Shown: positions 1-11,749 of the stretch, piece after piece
Numbering within the stretch: position 1 is the first letter of the stretch
How the letters are laid out: every line of letters begins with the position of its first letter
NCBI GenBank assembly: GCA_022606425.2
Contig: JAHDVF020000495.1
Location: 186,001-250,000 of the forward strand
Reading direction: 5' to 3'
Length of the DNA stretch: 64,000 nt
Source of the DNA: Lepidostoma basale
Taxonomy: Eukaryota; Arthropoda; Insecta; Trichoptera; Lepidostomatidae
Program-made: the position numbers and the translations under genes
The notes under the pieces: model-generated
The model's input: the letters and a program-made list of their open reading frames with translations, nothing else
Told to the model about the DNA's origin: nothing
The model's database searches: none

Positions 1-80
1 AATAAAACTTTAAAAATTCGTATTGAGTGTCTCTGAATGTTTGTTTCGTTGAGATGTGTAATTAATTAGCGGCCTTTCAG

Positions 81-3000
81 GTGGATGCCCTGTTTGGATA
101 CCGGGTGGTGGACGTGGCGTGCGGCTCCGGGGACGCACAGACACTCTGCGTCACAGACGACGACAATGTGTGGTCCTGGGGAGACGGAGACTACGGGAAA
201 CTTGGTCAGTCACTTATTCTGCTGCTTCTAGGATCTGATCATGCAGTAGAATTTCTTCATAATTATAATAAAGCTCAATTAGGTGATGTGAATGAGTGTG
301 TTAAAAAACAAAATAATAAAAGATGGTTCAGACACATTGAAAAAATGAATGAAACATAATGATTTTGAGACTATGGATCGCAAAAAGAAGTGCAGGGTGA
401 CCGCAACTACCGTGAAAGGATGTCCTGAATCGACACATTGGCATATCCTGGATGCAGGCTGCAAGAATAGAGTGGCATGGAAGCAAATGGAGGAGACCTT
501 TGTCCACGAGTGGATGGGATTATGTTATTTATATGATTTGATTTATTAGGCTGTTCTTTGTGTATGAAGTAAAGATATTTAATATTTCTGTCTTTTCTTG
601 GCACGCTATGATGGACGGTGCAGGGCGCGGTGGGTCGGACAACTGCAAGGTGCCGCTGCGGATAGAGTCGCTGGCGGGGCTGGGGGTGGCCCGCGTGGAG
701 TGCGGCTCCCAATTCTCCGTCGCACTCACCCGCTCGGGGAGTGTCTACACCTGGTGGGTCCACTTCACTACACACAGATTCACCTCCGCCCACCACTACT
801 CCTAATCAATGTCAATTGATTAGGATAAGTGGTGGGTTATCTTAACGCCCTTATATCCTGACTTTTGAGCTCACTGTTGTAATGGGACCACTGCTTGTAA
901 TGTTTCGTTTAGTCAGAATGTGAATATTTCAGGGGCAAGGGAGATTACCACCGGCTGGGCCACGGCAGTGCGGACCACGTGAGGCGGCCCAGGAAGGTGC
1001 ACGCCCTGCAGGGGTACAAGATCATCTCCATCGCCACAGGTACGGCCTCCTCCCTTCATTGTACACGGATACCTTACACTGTCTCCGTGGAAGTTGCAGT
1101 CTTGTGTCTCGCTAGGGCCCTGTCGGCCCGGTCATTTCCCCTCTGTGTTCCTGCCCCTAGTTTCCATGACCAGTGTTTTCTCTATTTTCCTAGGAAAATA
1201 ATACATTACCCTTCATTTCACACTTTCTCTCCTTCTTCACTCTATCCTACCCTCACCAATATCTCTCTGAAATAATTTTATGTTATCATTTTAATTTTTT
1301 TTAATTGTGTTCCATGTTTTGTGAGATTGGGACAGAAGTGAAAAAGAAATTAAATGATTTTTTATGATTTAAAATACTGTTTTTTCCGCTTTCGAGTTTA
1401 TTTTTCTCGACATGTTTCGAAGGCTTACACCTTCATCATCGGGAGAACGATATAAACCAACCAAAATTATTACAAACTGAATGCAAGAACCTATAATCAT
1501 ATACAACATGTGTTAGTTAACTTGGCTAGTACTAGGGAGATAACAATAGACATATCAATGGGTTCAATTTTGAAAGGATTTTTAGATGCAAGTATTGAGT
1601 TGAGGGTGTTTTAAGGCTCTAAGGCTATTGATTAAGTAAGGGACAGTTTATATTTTAAGACAAAACAAATGGACATTGACACAAGTTGGAAAAATAATAC
1701 TTTTTTTTTGTATGTACACAAAAGGTCGTTTAAACCCAATTACTGTATACAATTTTTATTTTTTATTTATTACATTGATTCTCGTGACATATGATAGGTA
1801 GCTAATCTATCGCCATTTTATTGTCACTTGAATTCTACACCAGACCAAAGACAGTGTGATAATCACACTGCCATCGTCGGGAATCGAACCCAGGACCTTC
1901 GGCATGGAAGTCAGCTCGTAACCACTCTGCCACGAAGATCGTCATTACGTATTACATTATGTATTACATAATAATAAAAACAGTGTTTTAATTCATAAAA
2001 AAACGTCATTATGGAATTCCACAGTGTTAACGCCTCTTAAGTTTATCTGAAATTAAATTAGATTAAATGTGACCTGGGTTTCCTCTTGCTTTTGTTGAAA
2101 TGTTGCATTCCCCAGTTAAGATAAATACCGCTTGGACAGGGTATGAGCGAAACTGACGAAAGGGCACTGCTGCGTCCTATAACACCCTCGGGTAAGCAGT
2201 GGGTAACCTTCTATAACACCTACACAAATGTTGATATTTCTATGTATTCAACTTGTCCCCAGGCTCTCTGCACTGCGTGGCCTGCAGCGATGCGGGCGAA
2301 GTGTTCACATGGGGAGACAACGACGAGGGTCAACTGGGGGACGGCACCACGGCTGCTGCCCAGCGGCCCCGCCCTGTTCTGGCTCTTCAGGTATACTTAC
2401 TTACTAGAGGGCTTTGTTACCATATTTTGTTCCCTCTGCTGACCGCAAGAACCAACCTGCCTCTAGTGATGCCGATGGGAAGAGTAATCAGTCTGCTGAA
2501 TATGATCACCTCAGAGATCGACGTCTTTCATATAAGTGAATGTTTGTTTAGAAGAAAAATACTCTTGTCTTTAGAGAGTACCTGGTATCTTGATGATGCC
2601 TTAAACTATAAATATTAGGTGGGGGGAAAAGTAATTTCGTATTTCGCGCTCTTTTTTTCAACTAAGTATATCTCGTTTATTATTGGTCACAAAGGATCAT
2701 ACGATACGGCGTTGTAAAGGTGTGAGTGTATACTGCTAACACTTCTTTGACAGTATTGCGCTTGGTCGGTTCAGTTGTGAACTATCGTGCGTCGAGTATG
2801 GAGATCTCAAAGGAAGAAATTTGCCATATTTTACATTTTTACTACCTGAAAGGGAAAAACGCATCGAATGGATGGATGTCGCCGTGGATTCTCGTTGGCT
2901 ACAAGTTATCGAACAAAACGGCGCATATTTGGCTTAAATCGGATGATTGTAACACTTTTTATGAAGCATTGAAATAAAGGGAAAAATACCAAGTTACTTT

Positions 3001-6000
3001 TTCCCCCAACCTAATATGTTTGTAATGTCTTTTGAGAAAATAAACTGATTTATATTGTGTAACTGACTAATGTGAGCGCGTGTGCGGATGTGTCCAGGGC
3101 AAGAAGATTAGCATGGTGGCCTGCGGATCGGCGCACACCGTGGCCCTATGCCGCGAGACCCCTCGTGCCCCGCGCGCCCCCTGCGTGCCCCCCCTGGAGC
3201 TGCACCTGCTGCACTCCCTGCCGCCCGCCGCCCTCCTCAACAGGCTGGTGAGTGGCCTTCTCCCACAGAGGGAATGAGAGCGGAGTGTGTCCCTAGAGAC
3301 CAGTACTAAAGTTTCAGCTTTGTTCCAGGTCCTGCTGCACCAGGCTGCGGAGATGGTAATCCCGGTGATCTCCATGCTGACCGCGCGCACCATAGAGAAG
3401 CTGCGCTCCCTTCTGCCCTACCATTCCAAGGAGGCCGCCTTTAGGAAGGTCAGTTAGATTAATTATCCATTTCCTCACTCACTGACTGCGGTTTTGTGTG
3501 GCCACAATGGAATACTGATTAATTAATCGGAATGAAAACGTCTGATTTCTACAAGTTTTATTATATTTTATAACTAACTAACCATCACGCTCGTTTTTCC
3601 GGACGGGTAGGCAGAGAGGATGGATCGCCACAATGTTCTGTCCTGGCATACCTCTCGGGATTCCTCTACATTCATACATCGTACCATGCACGCACGTTGA
3701 TTATTCCGACTTCGAATGTGGCCGCCTTTTAGTAATTGATTCATTTGATCATGCCATGTTTTCCTCAGTCGTCCTCGGCTTCTTTTTCCACTCACGCTGC
3801 TTGTGTACAACTTTTTAACCATTCTACTCTCATCCATTTGTTCCATATGTCCAAACCATCTCAGGGATCCTTTTTTAATTTTATCCATGATGCGGTCATC
3901 TGCCTTACATTTCTTTCTTATTTCATCGTTCGGTATTCTATCATACAACGTTTTCCCACGCATACTTCTTAGCGATCTCATTATATTTTATTTAATGACA
4001 TATTTCACCTTTCTAAGGCATTATCAAATGTTGACATTTGACAATGCCTGAGAAAGGTGACACATGTCATTCCTATAAACTATGGTAAAACTTGTATAAA
4101 ACGATGATGTTTTCATTCATATTCACTATTTAACATGGGGTTTTGCATCATTGTTCAAGAAACAATAAATTTAAATACTATACTACTACACGTTCTATCC
4201 CGCTCCAGGTGGTCATGAGCACGATGGTGCGAGACCGGCAGCACGGGCCGGTGGTGGAGCTGCGGCGGCTGGGACGGCGTGCTCGCGGGCCCGGCGGTGC
4301 CCCTTCGCGCTCTGTCTTCGCTCAGATGGTGCAGCGCCTGCCCCTCCTCTCCCACGAGGCCCTCGCCTTACCACACCGCGTCTGGAAGGTCAAGTTCATC
4401 GGTGAGTGCGGCTCGCTCCACGATTTTATATATACCTAATATGTATTTTGTAGTAAAATGAATACTTTAAGGCATTGCATGGAATGCCATCTGCTTATAT
4501 ATCTGAACTCTGCATCAATGAGAACCTGAATGCCAGAGAGTCTACATTGCGATCAGCTAAGTCTTTTGCGATCGGTAGATTAACTGTGCCAAAATGCTGT
4601 CCTAGCGCAAACTTTGGCAACCGAGCCTTTGCCGTAGCCGGGCCTTCAGCCTGGAACAATCTTTCAGCAGACCTCAATTGAATTGTTATTTATTAACTAG
4701 TTCATAAAAGGCAGGGAGCATTTTCTACAGCGCCCTTGAGATGAGTAATTCATAATAATGTGGCTCTATAAATTATCCATTTTGTTCTTATTATTATATT
4801 GAATATTATATAACAATTCTGCCGTGTGTTTTCTTCTGTTAATTATTTATTATTATTTTGGTGGTTTGTCACAGGCGAGAGTGTAGACGACTGTGGCGGA
4901 GGCTACAGCGAGAGCATCGCGGAGATGTGCGAGGAGCTGCAGAGCGGGGCGGCCCCGCTGCTCATGCGCACTCCCAACGGGCGCGCCGAGCAGGGCGCCT
5001 CCCGCGACTGCCTCCTGCTGGACCCCGCCGCTGCCTCTGTGCTCAGCCTCAACATGTACCGCTTCTTGGGTCAGCGTTTATCTTATTAGTTTCCTTATTA
5101 CGGATTATAGTCAATAATAAGTCCCTTTAAAATAATCTTGATATTGTAATGGTCGCCTCGCAGGTGTTCTGATGGGGATAGCCATCCGCACGGGCTCCCC
5201 GCTGGGGCTGCACCTGGCCGAGGGAGTCTGGCGGCAGCTGGGCGGGCAGGCGCTGCGGCCCCGAGACCTGGCTGAGGTAGACGCCGGCTTCCTGCCAGCG
5301 CTGCTCTGCATCCGTGACATGCCCCCCGACCAGAACGTAATGCACATCTCTCTCACATGTCGCATTGTTTTCATTATTCTGTGGTACGACTATTTAACAA
5401 TATTGTTTTCTGCAGGAATTTCAATCTCTGGAGTTGCCATTCTCCACCCCATCGGCCTCGGGGCGGGAGATCCCGCTCTCGCGACGGTACCGCCGCATCA
5501 CCCCGGACAACCGCCACGAATATGTCGCCCTCGCACTCAACTACCGGTGAGTCACCCTGTCTTCGTGTATAAGTTATTGTGATGGGCATGTGAGCAGTTG
5601 TGTATATTGCCGCGGTGTTGCAGGCTGCACGAGTTTGATGCGCAGGCGGCCGCGGTCCGCGACGGTTGCTCGCGCGTTGTCCCCGCGCCGCTGCTGTCCC
5701 TCTTCACGGCCGCCGAGCTGGAGGCGCTGGTCTGCGGTTCCCCCGACATCCCGCTCAATGCGCTGCGCTCACTCGCCACCTACAAGGGTAAACCCTCCCA
5801 TCCATAGGAACAATCTAGCCGCACGCTTTGTTGGATGAGGGACTTGCATGTTCATGGTGTTGCAGGAGTGGAGGCCACCTCCCCGCTGGTGCAGTGGTTC
5901 TGGGAGGTGATGGAGGAGTTGAGCCCGGCGGAGCGTGCGCTGTTCCTGCGCTTTGTGTGGGGACGCACGCGCCTGCCGCGCTCGCAGGCCGACTTCCGCG

Positions 6001-6410
6001 GCCGCGACTTCGTGCTGCAGGTGCTGGACAAGTACCAGCCCGCCGACCACTTCCTGCCCGAGAGCTACACCTGCTTCTTCCTGCTCAAAATGCCGCGCTA
6101 CTCCTGCAAGCAGGTGCTCCGCGAGAAACTCAGGTGAGATTGATTTCGATGATGGTTTGGTACACCTGCTGAGTATCTTAGGTCCCACAAGTTTCTTACA
6201 CGCAAGGAAACTTCTATTTGCTGCTAAAAGGCAGATATTTAATTATTTTATTTAGGTATTTATAACTGCATTATTAATTTCCCTAACTTGTACAGATACG
6301 CCATCCACTTCTGCAAGAGCATCGACACGGACGAGTATGCGCGCGTGGCGCTCTCCACCGCCGACCGCGCCTCCTCCGAGGAGAGTGGGAACGAGGACGA
6401 CCGTGGCTAG
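81..6410 (+). CDS. HERC2: HERC2 E3 ubiquitin ligase, C-terminal 13 exons (5' part outside window)
   Basis: Giant HECT-type ubiquitin ligase; the window holds its last 665 codons. Exons: 81-204, 624-753, 933-1039, 2263-2390, 3098-3247, 3329-3448, 4209-4401, 4875-5069, 5164-5336, 5416-5546, 5624-5787, 5866-6133, 6296-6410 (TAG). All introns are GT-AG and every exon joins in phase. The first five exons encode RCC1-type repeats of the third RCC1-like domain (motifs [37 protein letters not shown]). From about 4380 the HECT domain follows ([48 protein letters not shown]). The thioester cysteine lies in SYTCFFLL, codon 6072-6074. The protein ends in a short acidic tail after [15 protein letters not shown], shorter than the vertebrate tail. 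Orthology to HERC2 rather than another HERC rests on near-identity across the HECT core (family knowledge). Introns hold mariner, LINE, SINE and MITE relics. Confidence 0.96.
1403..1448 (-). ncRNA. Hammerhead-ribozyme-like motif (best copy)
   Basis: Read on the minus strand: flank TTCTC, then a GATGATGA core, a GAAGG/CCTTC stem with a 6-nt loop, CGAAAC, AT, the cleavage-type triplet GTC, and GAGAA, which pairs with the TTCTC flank. This is the order stem I, core, stem II, GAAAC, minimal stem III, GUC, stem I of a type I hammerhead. It has one extra base before stem II and a CTGA to CCGA change. It is a relic or variant, not a proven ribozyme. Confidence 0.35.
1734..1945 (-). mobile_element. 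tRNA-derived SINE (SINE-1), copy 1
   Basis: On the minus strand: an A-box-like TGGCAGAGTGGTTA, a B box GGTTCGATTCCC, then the family body (CACTGTCTTTGGTCTGGTGT, ACAATAAAATGGCGATAGAT) and the 3' end TACAGTAATTGGGTTT. The tRNA-like head and Pol III boxes define the class. Confidence 0.75.
2427..2550 (+). mobile_element. LINE-E 3'-end fragment
   Basis: Frame [20 protein letters not shown] matches two further window copies (31030 and 48835) reading [20 protein letters not shown]. This is the C-terminal end of a non-LTR retroelement ORF; only about 120 bp remain. Confidence 0.55.
2615..3014 (+). mobile_element. Internally deleted mariner element
   Basis: Terminal inverted repeats TTAGGTGGGGGGAAAAGTAA and (right end, reversed) TTAGGTTGGGGGAAAAAGTA are flanked by the TA target duplication (2613-2614, 3015-3016). 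The ATG at 2798 opens [20 protein letters not shown], the start of a mariner transposase. The frame then jumps to its C-terminus ([16 protein letters not shown], stop 2975-2977). About 285 codons, including the catalytic DDD region, are gone, so it cannot encode an active enzyme. It lies in a HERC2 intron. Confidence 0.85.
3520..4180. mobile_element. Fold-back MITE F, copy 1, split by LINE-A
   Basis: Long palindrome family: arms contain GAAAACATCTGTTTT-type ends, AAGTTTTATTATATTTTATG and GGCATTATCAAATGTTGACA, meeting at a central mirror. Here the left arm is interrupted by the LINE-A insertion at 3572-3979. Other copies: 23340, 28470, 33057, 37765, 51170. Confidence 0.7.
3572..3979 (-). mobile_element. 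LINE-A, 5'-truncated copy with intact target-site duplication
   Basis: The minus-strand frame encodes the C-terminus of a non-LTR reverse transcriptase ([39 protein letters not shown]). The insertion is bounded by a perfect 12-bp duplication ATTATATTTTAT at 3560-3571 and 3980-3991. The 3' end is GCGTGATGG followed by a TTAG repeat tail. Length at integration was therefore about 408 bp. Confidence 0.85.
4475..4790 (+). mobile_element. CR1/L2-type LINE 3' fragment
   Basis: The frame at 4475-4681 reads [10 protein letters not shown] ... [15 protein letters not shown] ... [20 protein letters not shown]. This is the typical end of CR1/L2-clade reverse-transcriptase ORFs, followed by a GCGCCCTTGAGATG tail region shared with 43346-43440 and 53490. 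Confidence 0.7.
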
Positions 6411-9380
6411 GCGACGCGCCAACTGTACCAAAGACCACGCCCTGGTGGCCTTCTCCGTAACCTTCTAAGTCAATCGTAATATTAACGGAATAAGGATTTT
6501 AACAAAGTGCTATGATTTTTATAATATCGATAATACTCATTTAATCCTAATCTTAGGAAAATAAGTATATAATTACCTTCGAAACCATAGAGAAGCATTA
6601 TTTAATCATAAGACCTGTATTTTTCAATGAAATTTTATAAACATTATGCCGCACGGCCAACTCTTCTAAATTCAAATGAAATTATTTGAAGTATTTTTCT
6701 AATTTATCTGTGCATTTTAAGTATTGCGGTTATCTGATGTATCTTTACAGAAATTAGAGCTTTATTCTGTGTGATCTTAAGGACCAAATCTCCATAACAA
6801 ATGATATTGTTTGACAAACTCGAGAATTGTATTTTATTGATCTCCAAATGTAGTTAGTAAGGGAAAGATTTTAAGCTTCGCAGCTTGTTCACTACTATTC
6901 ATAGTTTAGGTTTAGGTCTCATTGTTCTCACTGTTCAACCTAGATGGAATCTACCCACCACTAGAGGGCGGGTGGGCGAGAGGAGTGCGCTAAATGAATG
7001 TCTTGAAATTTACGAGGAATGGGCCTGAACTGACTTTGTGCTGGGTCTGAGAGTGTTAATGTATAGGACAACAAATTGATAGGAAAAAATTAATCCCCTT
7101 TACTTTTAAATCAAATCAATTTCCAACTAAACAATTATTGTTTTTATAATAGGCGCTGTTCCATTAGTTCTGTCTGTATCGAGGCACCTTTTGATACTTG
7201 CTATTAGAGTGTTGAGAAAAGTTCAATTTCAACCGTAAAATGTAGAATTTATTTAAATTCTATATCAACAAATGTTATTCAATTTAGATTTTTTATTAGC
7301 CTCAGTAGACAAACATCTTTAACATTTTCCACTCTAGGGAACGTCTTCGTGTATTGCTCCTAGAATTGCAAATTTCAATTTAAAAAAAATGATTTGGCAA
7401 TATTTATATAACTGCACTGTTCCAAACATTCAGAGTAATGAATAGACACATTTGTATTCTAATTGTCAAAAATAAATAAAACAACATGACACTCCTTCAC
7501 AGTTGATCTGTTAGAACTTTATGTTTAGTAATGGCTAGAACTATTGCATCGCTAGTTCACTTTCTAGGTTAGAAATGTCATCTTGCTCCAAGTAGCGGGC
7601 TTGTGAAATAGTTGCAACTGCCTTGCGGGAGTATTGTTGCGTATGTGTTGGTATTGTTGGGAGAAAGGGTATCCAATTGTTTTAATGTGAAAACTGAGCT
7701 TTGACTTCTCCGTGGAAAGTCACGACGGCGGTCATTGTTTGTGATTTTTGAGATTAGATTTATGTTTGCACAAAAAGGTGCTCGGCATGAAGGTTCAATA
7801 AGATCGGGTTGCCTGTCAGACGTACGTCCCTTTTCATGCTTTTTACATCACAATGTAAGGCTTAAGGCTTATCTGACTCCCATCACAGTTTCACAATCCT
7901 TTTTTTGACCAAATTTAGTTAGTTTCTATTTAAAGTAAATTTTATTTATGTACAGATCGCAAGGTCTTCCATTTGAATACGTATACAAATTATTCAGGTT
8001 CAGAAGCACACACATGTAAAGAAAAGTTCATGGAATGTAATTACGTCATCTGAGAGTAAGAGGGTTCCAATTAACAAAATTTCACATTTGGCTTTTTTTC
8101 GTGAAAAGGGTTCTTACTAACCTTATCCTATACGTACAATTTAAAAAAAACATGTAATAGTATCGTCATTTTGTTGTTACCAAAAGAATCAAGTTCCATC
8201 TGATCATTCAAAACACACGATTCACTGAAGAAGGATTCATTTACACTTAGAACTTTATTATTCCAACTGTAGCCAAAGAAAATTTACACGCTTCTCGGTA
8301 AAAGAGTTTCATCTGCTTCAGATGGAACCCTTTTATTCCAAGATACACACCCCAAACCAACAAAACTTTGACTTAATTTTTCTCAGCTTTTTACTTTTGA
8401 CAGTTGGAACCTTCTCACTCTCAGGTGACGATTATCAAGACCTTTTTATTTAATAATCTGATGAAAGAAAGGAAATGCGACTCCAGGATAATGGCAACCC
8501 TTCTGTAGAATTATATAATAAAATCGTGATTATATTATAAATATATTATTCCAGCACGTCTTCTGATGGCACATTTGTGTTTTAACCTAGTTCTAATGAT
8601 AAAGAAATTAGATCCGACAAATCTATTGAAGCTGTACAACGAGTAATGATTGACTGCCACCACCCTCCCAAAATAATTTTTCACAAATGCAAAAATTTCA
8701 CTGAATTCTGTTTGCATTTTTTAGGATGACATTGTATAAACTAAGACACAAATATATTCTGCGGAAAATATTTTTGTTTTTACTATAATATATCTATTTG
8801 TATGCAATATTTATTTTCTGTAAGTTGTGAATATTTGTCAATATATACTCGTATAGTCATGATCACTGCAATTTAATTATGACATTAATCAATTTAATTA
8901 TGTTTTAATGCACCCTTATTCTGGTACAGCCTTTTTTACTGTAGGCCTGGTTAGGTACCTTCTTTGCTATTGCTGTCAAAAAATATCTAATTTGAATAAA
9001 GAATGATAAACAAAAACAATTCTGTAATATATACTGTCATTTTATTAATGTACACTGCCCATTAGAGTCATATTAAAAAGGTAAAATTAATTGGTAAAAT
9101 ATATTTTCTTTAAATGCCAGAACCGGAACTTAAAGGATTTTTCAAACATTTTAATGGAGAGACTAAATATGGACGCGCAAATGTGAGTATTGTCACAAAT
9201 TAATGAATGATGAGAGGTTTTGTCCTGTTTTTTTTATTATTATTTAAATTATTTGCAGGTATCCAAAGCCATGTATTCGCTATTCGCCGGTATTGTAGTT
9301 TATAGGATGATATCGAAGAGATTGAATCCCCCGGTGGATAAGAAAGCGAAATAGCGCGATGAAATTCATTAGGAATATTC
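6411..9380. other. HERC2 3' flank / intergenic, no gene seen
   Basis: AT-rich stretch after the HERC2 stop. AATAAA signals occur at 7471-7476 and 8995-9000, so part is probably HERC2 3' UTR. Apart from the MITE at 8044-8430 I see no coding potential or recognisable element. Confidence 0.5.
8044..8430 (+). mobile_element. MITE M1, copy 1
   Basis: Terminal inverted repeats CGTCATCTGAGAGTAAGAGG and (right end, reversed) CGTCACCTGAGAGTGAGAAG, 387 bp, no coding frame. An inverted-orientation copy lies at 20958-21328. Confidence 0.8.
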
Positions 9381-9384
9381 AAAG

Positions 9385-9494
9385 TTCCCGCTCGCGGCCG
9401 CCATGGCCGCCACCCTCACGGCGCGCCAGCGCTAGTGAGACAGATCAGGCTGAGAAATTACATAACCAGATATTTTCGATCCCGAAAACTGACA
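9385..9494 (+). promoter_or_regulatory. Probable promoter and 5' UTR exon of the DAPIT gene
   Basis: A sharp GC-rich island (CGCGGCCGCCATGGCCGCC around 9395) sits in AT-rich DNA. It is followed by a good donor (GACAG|GTACGG, exon end near 9494) and, 89 bp later, by the acceptor TTTTTCACAG directly before the DAPIT start exon. I infer a non-coding first exon; the exact transcription start is not visible. Confidence 0.5.
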
Positions 9495-9586
9495 GGTACG
9501 GTTACAGCATTATTCCTTCGCGTAATTCTTCATAGCCGCTGTGTCAAGTTGAAGTTTTGCCTTAAATACATTGTTTTTCACAGAAA

Positions 9587-11749
9587 ATGGCCGGTGAAGC
9601 GGAACAACTCAAGGGTATCTCGAAGATTTTCAACTCGGTCACCAACTCCGGCAGAGCCAATGTGAGTTACTAGAGTCGAGTCTAATATCTTGTCTCGCGC
9701 TATATTCTTCTCTCCTCGGGTCGCTGCGGTTTTCAAGTCAATACATTTACGTAAGAATTAACATTACCAAGTGAACATAACCTTCAAATTAGTTTCCACA
9801 CCGAGTCAATCTAAAGTCGAATCCAGCAGACGCCAGTGAACCTTGTTTCCACCTCCTTAGCTCCGCCGGTCGTAGAAGAATTATTCCTGCTGAGCCAATA
9901 ATAGTACTGTTGTCAATTGTACATTTTGTCTGATTAAAATCACCGAACCTCACCCTTAAAGTTTGAACTTCAATTAATAAAAGAAGGAAGAAAACTGACT
10001 CACTTAGGCAAGGGCTGAACACCTCGCATATTATGAATATCAACCATTTCTTTTTGAATAATGGAGATAAAATTTAAAAAAAAATTCCTTTATAAATATA
10101 ATATTTAGAAGTTAAAAATCAAGTGGAATGAAACTAAATATATCGCACCGTGAGTGTAAAACCGAGATAACTGCAAATATACATTTTGGAGATATGGGAG
10201 TTTAAAGACTTCATCTTCTTCTTCTTTTTGTCCTGTCACACCTCCGTGGTGCATAGGGCCTCAAGGAATCTTCTCCACCCGACTCTATCGCATGCCTGAT
10301 GCTTAACATCGTCCCAAGTCAGACCTGCTGCCTTAACCTCGTCCTGCAGGGTTCTTCTCCATGTGGCTCTAGGTCTGCCTCGCTTTCTCTTTCCCCCCAT
10401 AGGGGACCAGTCTAGTGCGCCCTGAGCGATACAGGCTGGGTTCCGTCTCAGAGTGTGACCGATCCACTGCCACTTGCGCCTAGCGACTTGTTCTCTAATT
10501 GGCTTTTCACCTGCCATGGTCCAGAGAACGGCATTTGACACTGTTTGGGGCCAATAGATTTTGAATATTGAGCGAAGGCACCTATTTATAAACACCTGGA
10601 GTTTACCAATAACGTCTGCGGTAGATTTCCAAGTCTCACATCCGTACAGCAGTACGCTTTTAACGCTACTGCTGAATATTTGGAGCTTGAGCTTTCTCGA
10701 AGACTTCATATTGCTTGGAAAAACTTTTTTTTTTTTTAAATAAACCAATGATTTTCAGTTTATATGTATATTACTTTAAACCGAAAATCATTGGTTTATT
10801 TAAAAAAAACAGTTTTTCCAAGCAAGATGAAGTCTTTAAACTCCCATATCTCCAAAATGTATATTTGCAGTTATCTCGGTTTTACACTCACGGTGCGATA
10901 TGTATTATAAAGGAACCTATTTTTCTTTTCATTATCTACAATGAACTTCACATTATTTTCTGGTAACTAATGCTAATATTATTGTAATGTGCACCACATT
11001 TAGGAGAGCGCTCTTCGCAGGTCTAGGCCCCACCTTTATTTATAAATTACTTTTCAAGGGTTGTAGACCATCAATTAAATAGTATACTAGAATTATGCTC
11101 ACTTTTTAAGGTTGTGGCTTTTCGCATTCTAAAAATTCAAAACATTAACTTTCTTCCATTATACTCCCCAGTGGACTAATAGCAACATATATACATGACT
11201 ACCTTATGGAACACTGTTCTTTCCTGACATACTTCTCTGGCTTCCTCGACATTTATACATTGTGTCATGCACGCACGTCAATTTCTTCGCGATTCTTCGC
11301 GTGGCTGACATTTCATATTTATACCTTCGATTAACATATACTTTCTTTAACATTCTTTCTTTCCATGTGTCCAAACCATTTTAATGATCCATCTTTTCTT
11401 GAGGATAAAAATATGTGATGAAAATCTACATCTTAAAACAAAAACTAAAAGTTAATGAATAGTGGTTAATCAATAATAATAAATATATTTTAATTTTCAT
11501 TTGAAGCACTCACTTTGTGGTTGGACATTCTCAGTTTTAATAGATTCAGTTAATTTCAACGTAACCATTGCATTGTCCATATAATATAAACTATTAATCT
11601 GGTAGACTAAGACACATTACTAACTCAATGCTTTGAATAAATTGACGGACCCTCCATCTTGTTTGTTTCAGGTTGCCAAGGCGACGTACGCGGGCATGGG
11701 CCTGCTGATCCTCTACTTCACCCTCAAGCCCAAGGCCAAGAAGGCGTAA
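9587..11749 (+). CDS. ATP5MK: ATP synthase membrane subunit DAPIT (USMG5/ATP5MK)
   Basis: Two coding exons, 9587-9661 and 11672-11749, join in phase 0 and give 50 residues. The protein starts MAGEAEQLKGISKIFNSVTN, continues with the family signature SGRANVAKATYAGMGLLILY and ends in a basic lysine-rich tail. The single hydrophobic segment (about residues 30-43) is the membrane helix. DAPIT is an inner-membrane accessory subunit of mitochondrial F1Fo ATP synthase that supports dimerisation (family knowledge). The ATG at 9587 lies four bases after an acceptor, in a CAGAAAATGG context. The 2 kb intron carries a fold-back MITE interrupted by a LINE fragment. A variant poly(A) signal ATTAAA lies at 11829-11834. 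Confidence 0.93.
10084..10918. mobile_element. Fold-back MITE G interrupted by a LINE-B fragment
   Basis: Inverted arms: 10144-10212 (ATATCGCACCGTGAGTGTAA ...) and 10826-10906 are near-perfect complements, with a second inverted pair (10697-10790 with 10745-10840) around AAACCAATGATTTTCAG. LINE-B at 10222-10700 sits between the arms. The terminal ATATCGCACC is shared with the MITE at 32645-32868. Confidence 0.75.
10222..10700 (-). mobile_element. LINE-B reverse-transcriptase C-terminal fragment
   Basis: Open minus frame of about 160 codons: [79 protein letters not shown], ending ALCTTEV*. This is the RT C-terminal region of a craniofacial-development-protein-2-like non-LTR element. The upstream RT catalytic core is missing. 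A second copy is at 39345-39680. Confidence 0.85.
11195..11400 (-). mobile_element. LINE-A remnant
   Basis: The minus strand retains the C-terminal codons around CMTQCINVEEAREVCQER-like sequence, heavily mutated, in DAPIT intron 1. Confidence 0.55.

Larger units (their letters stand above)
1373..2052 (-). repeat. Dispersed repeat P, copy 1 (Penelope-like candidate), with a SINE inside
   Basis: The same sequence recurs at 39170-40010 in opposite orientation and, more degraded, at 40078-40400. Shared blocks include TTGAAAGGATTTTTAGATG, GGCTAGTACTAGGGAGATAA and CATTATGGAATTCCACAG. No coding frame survives. The SINE at 1734-1945 interrupts this copy. The minus strand near 1403-1448 carries a hammerhead-like core. 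Confidence 0.6.

Noticed and set aside
407..796. 129-codon minus-strand frame
   Set aside because: Antisense shadow of a HERC2 RCC1-repeat exon.
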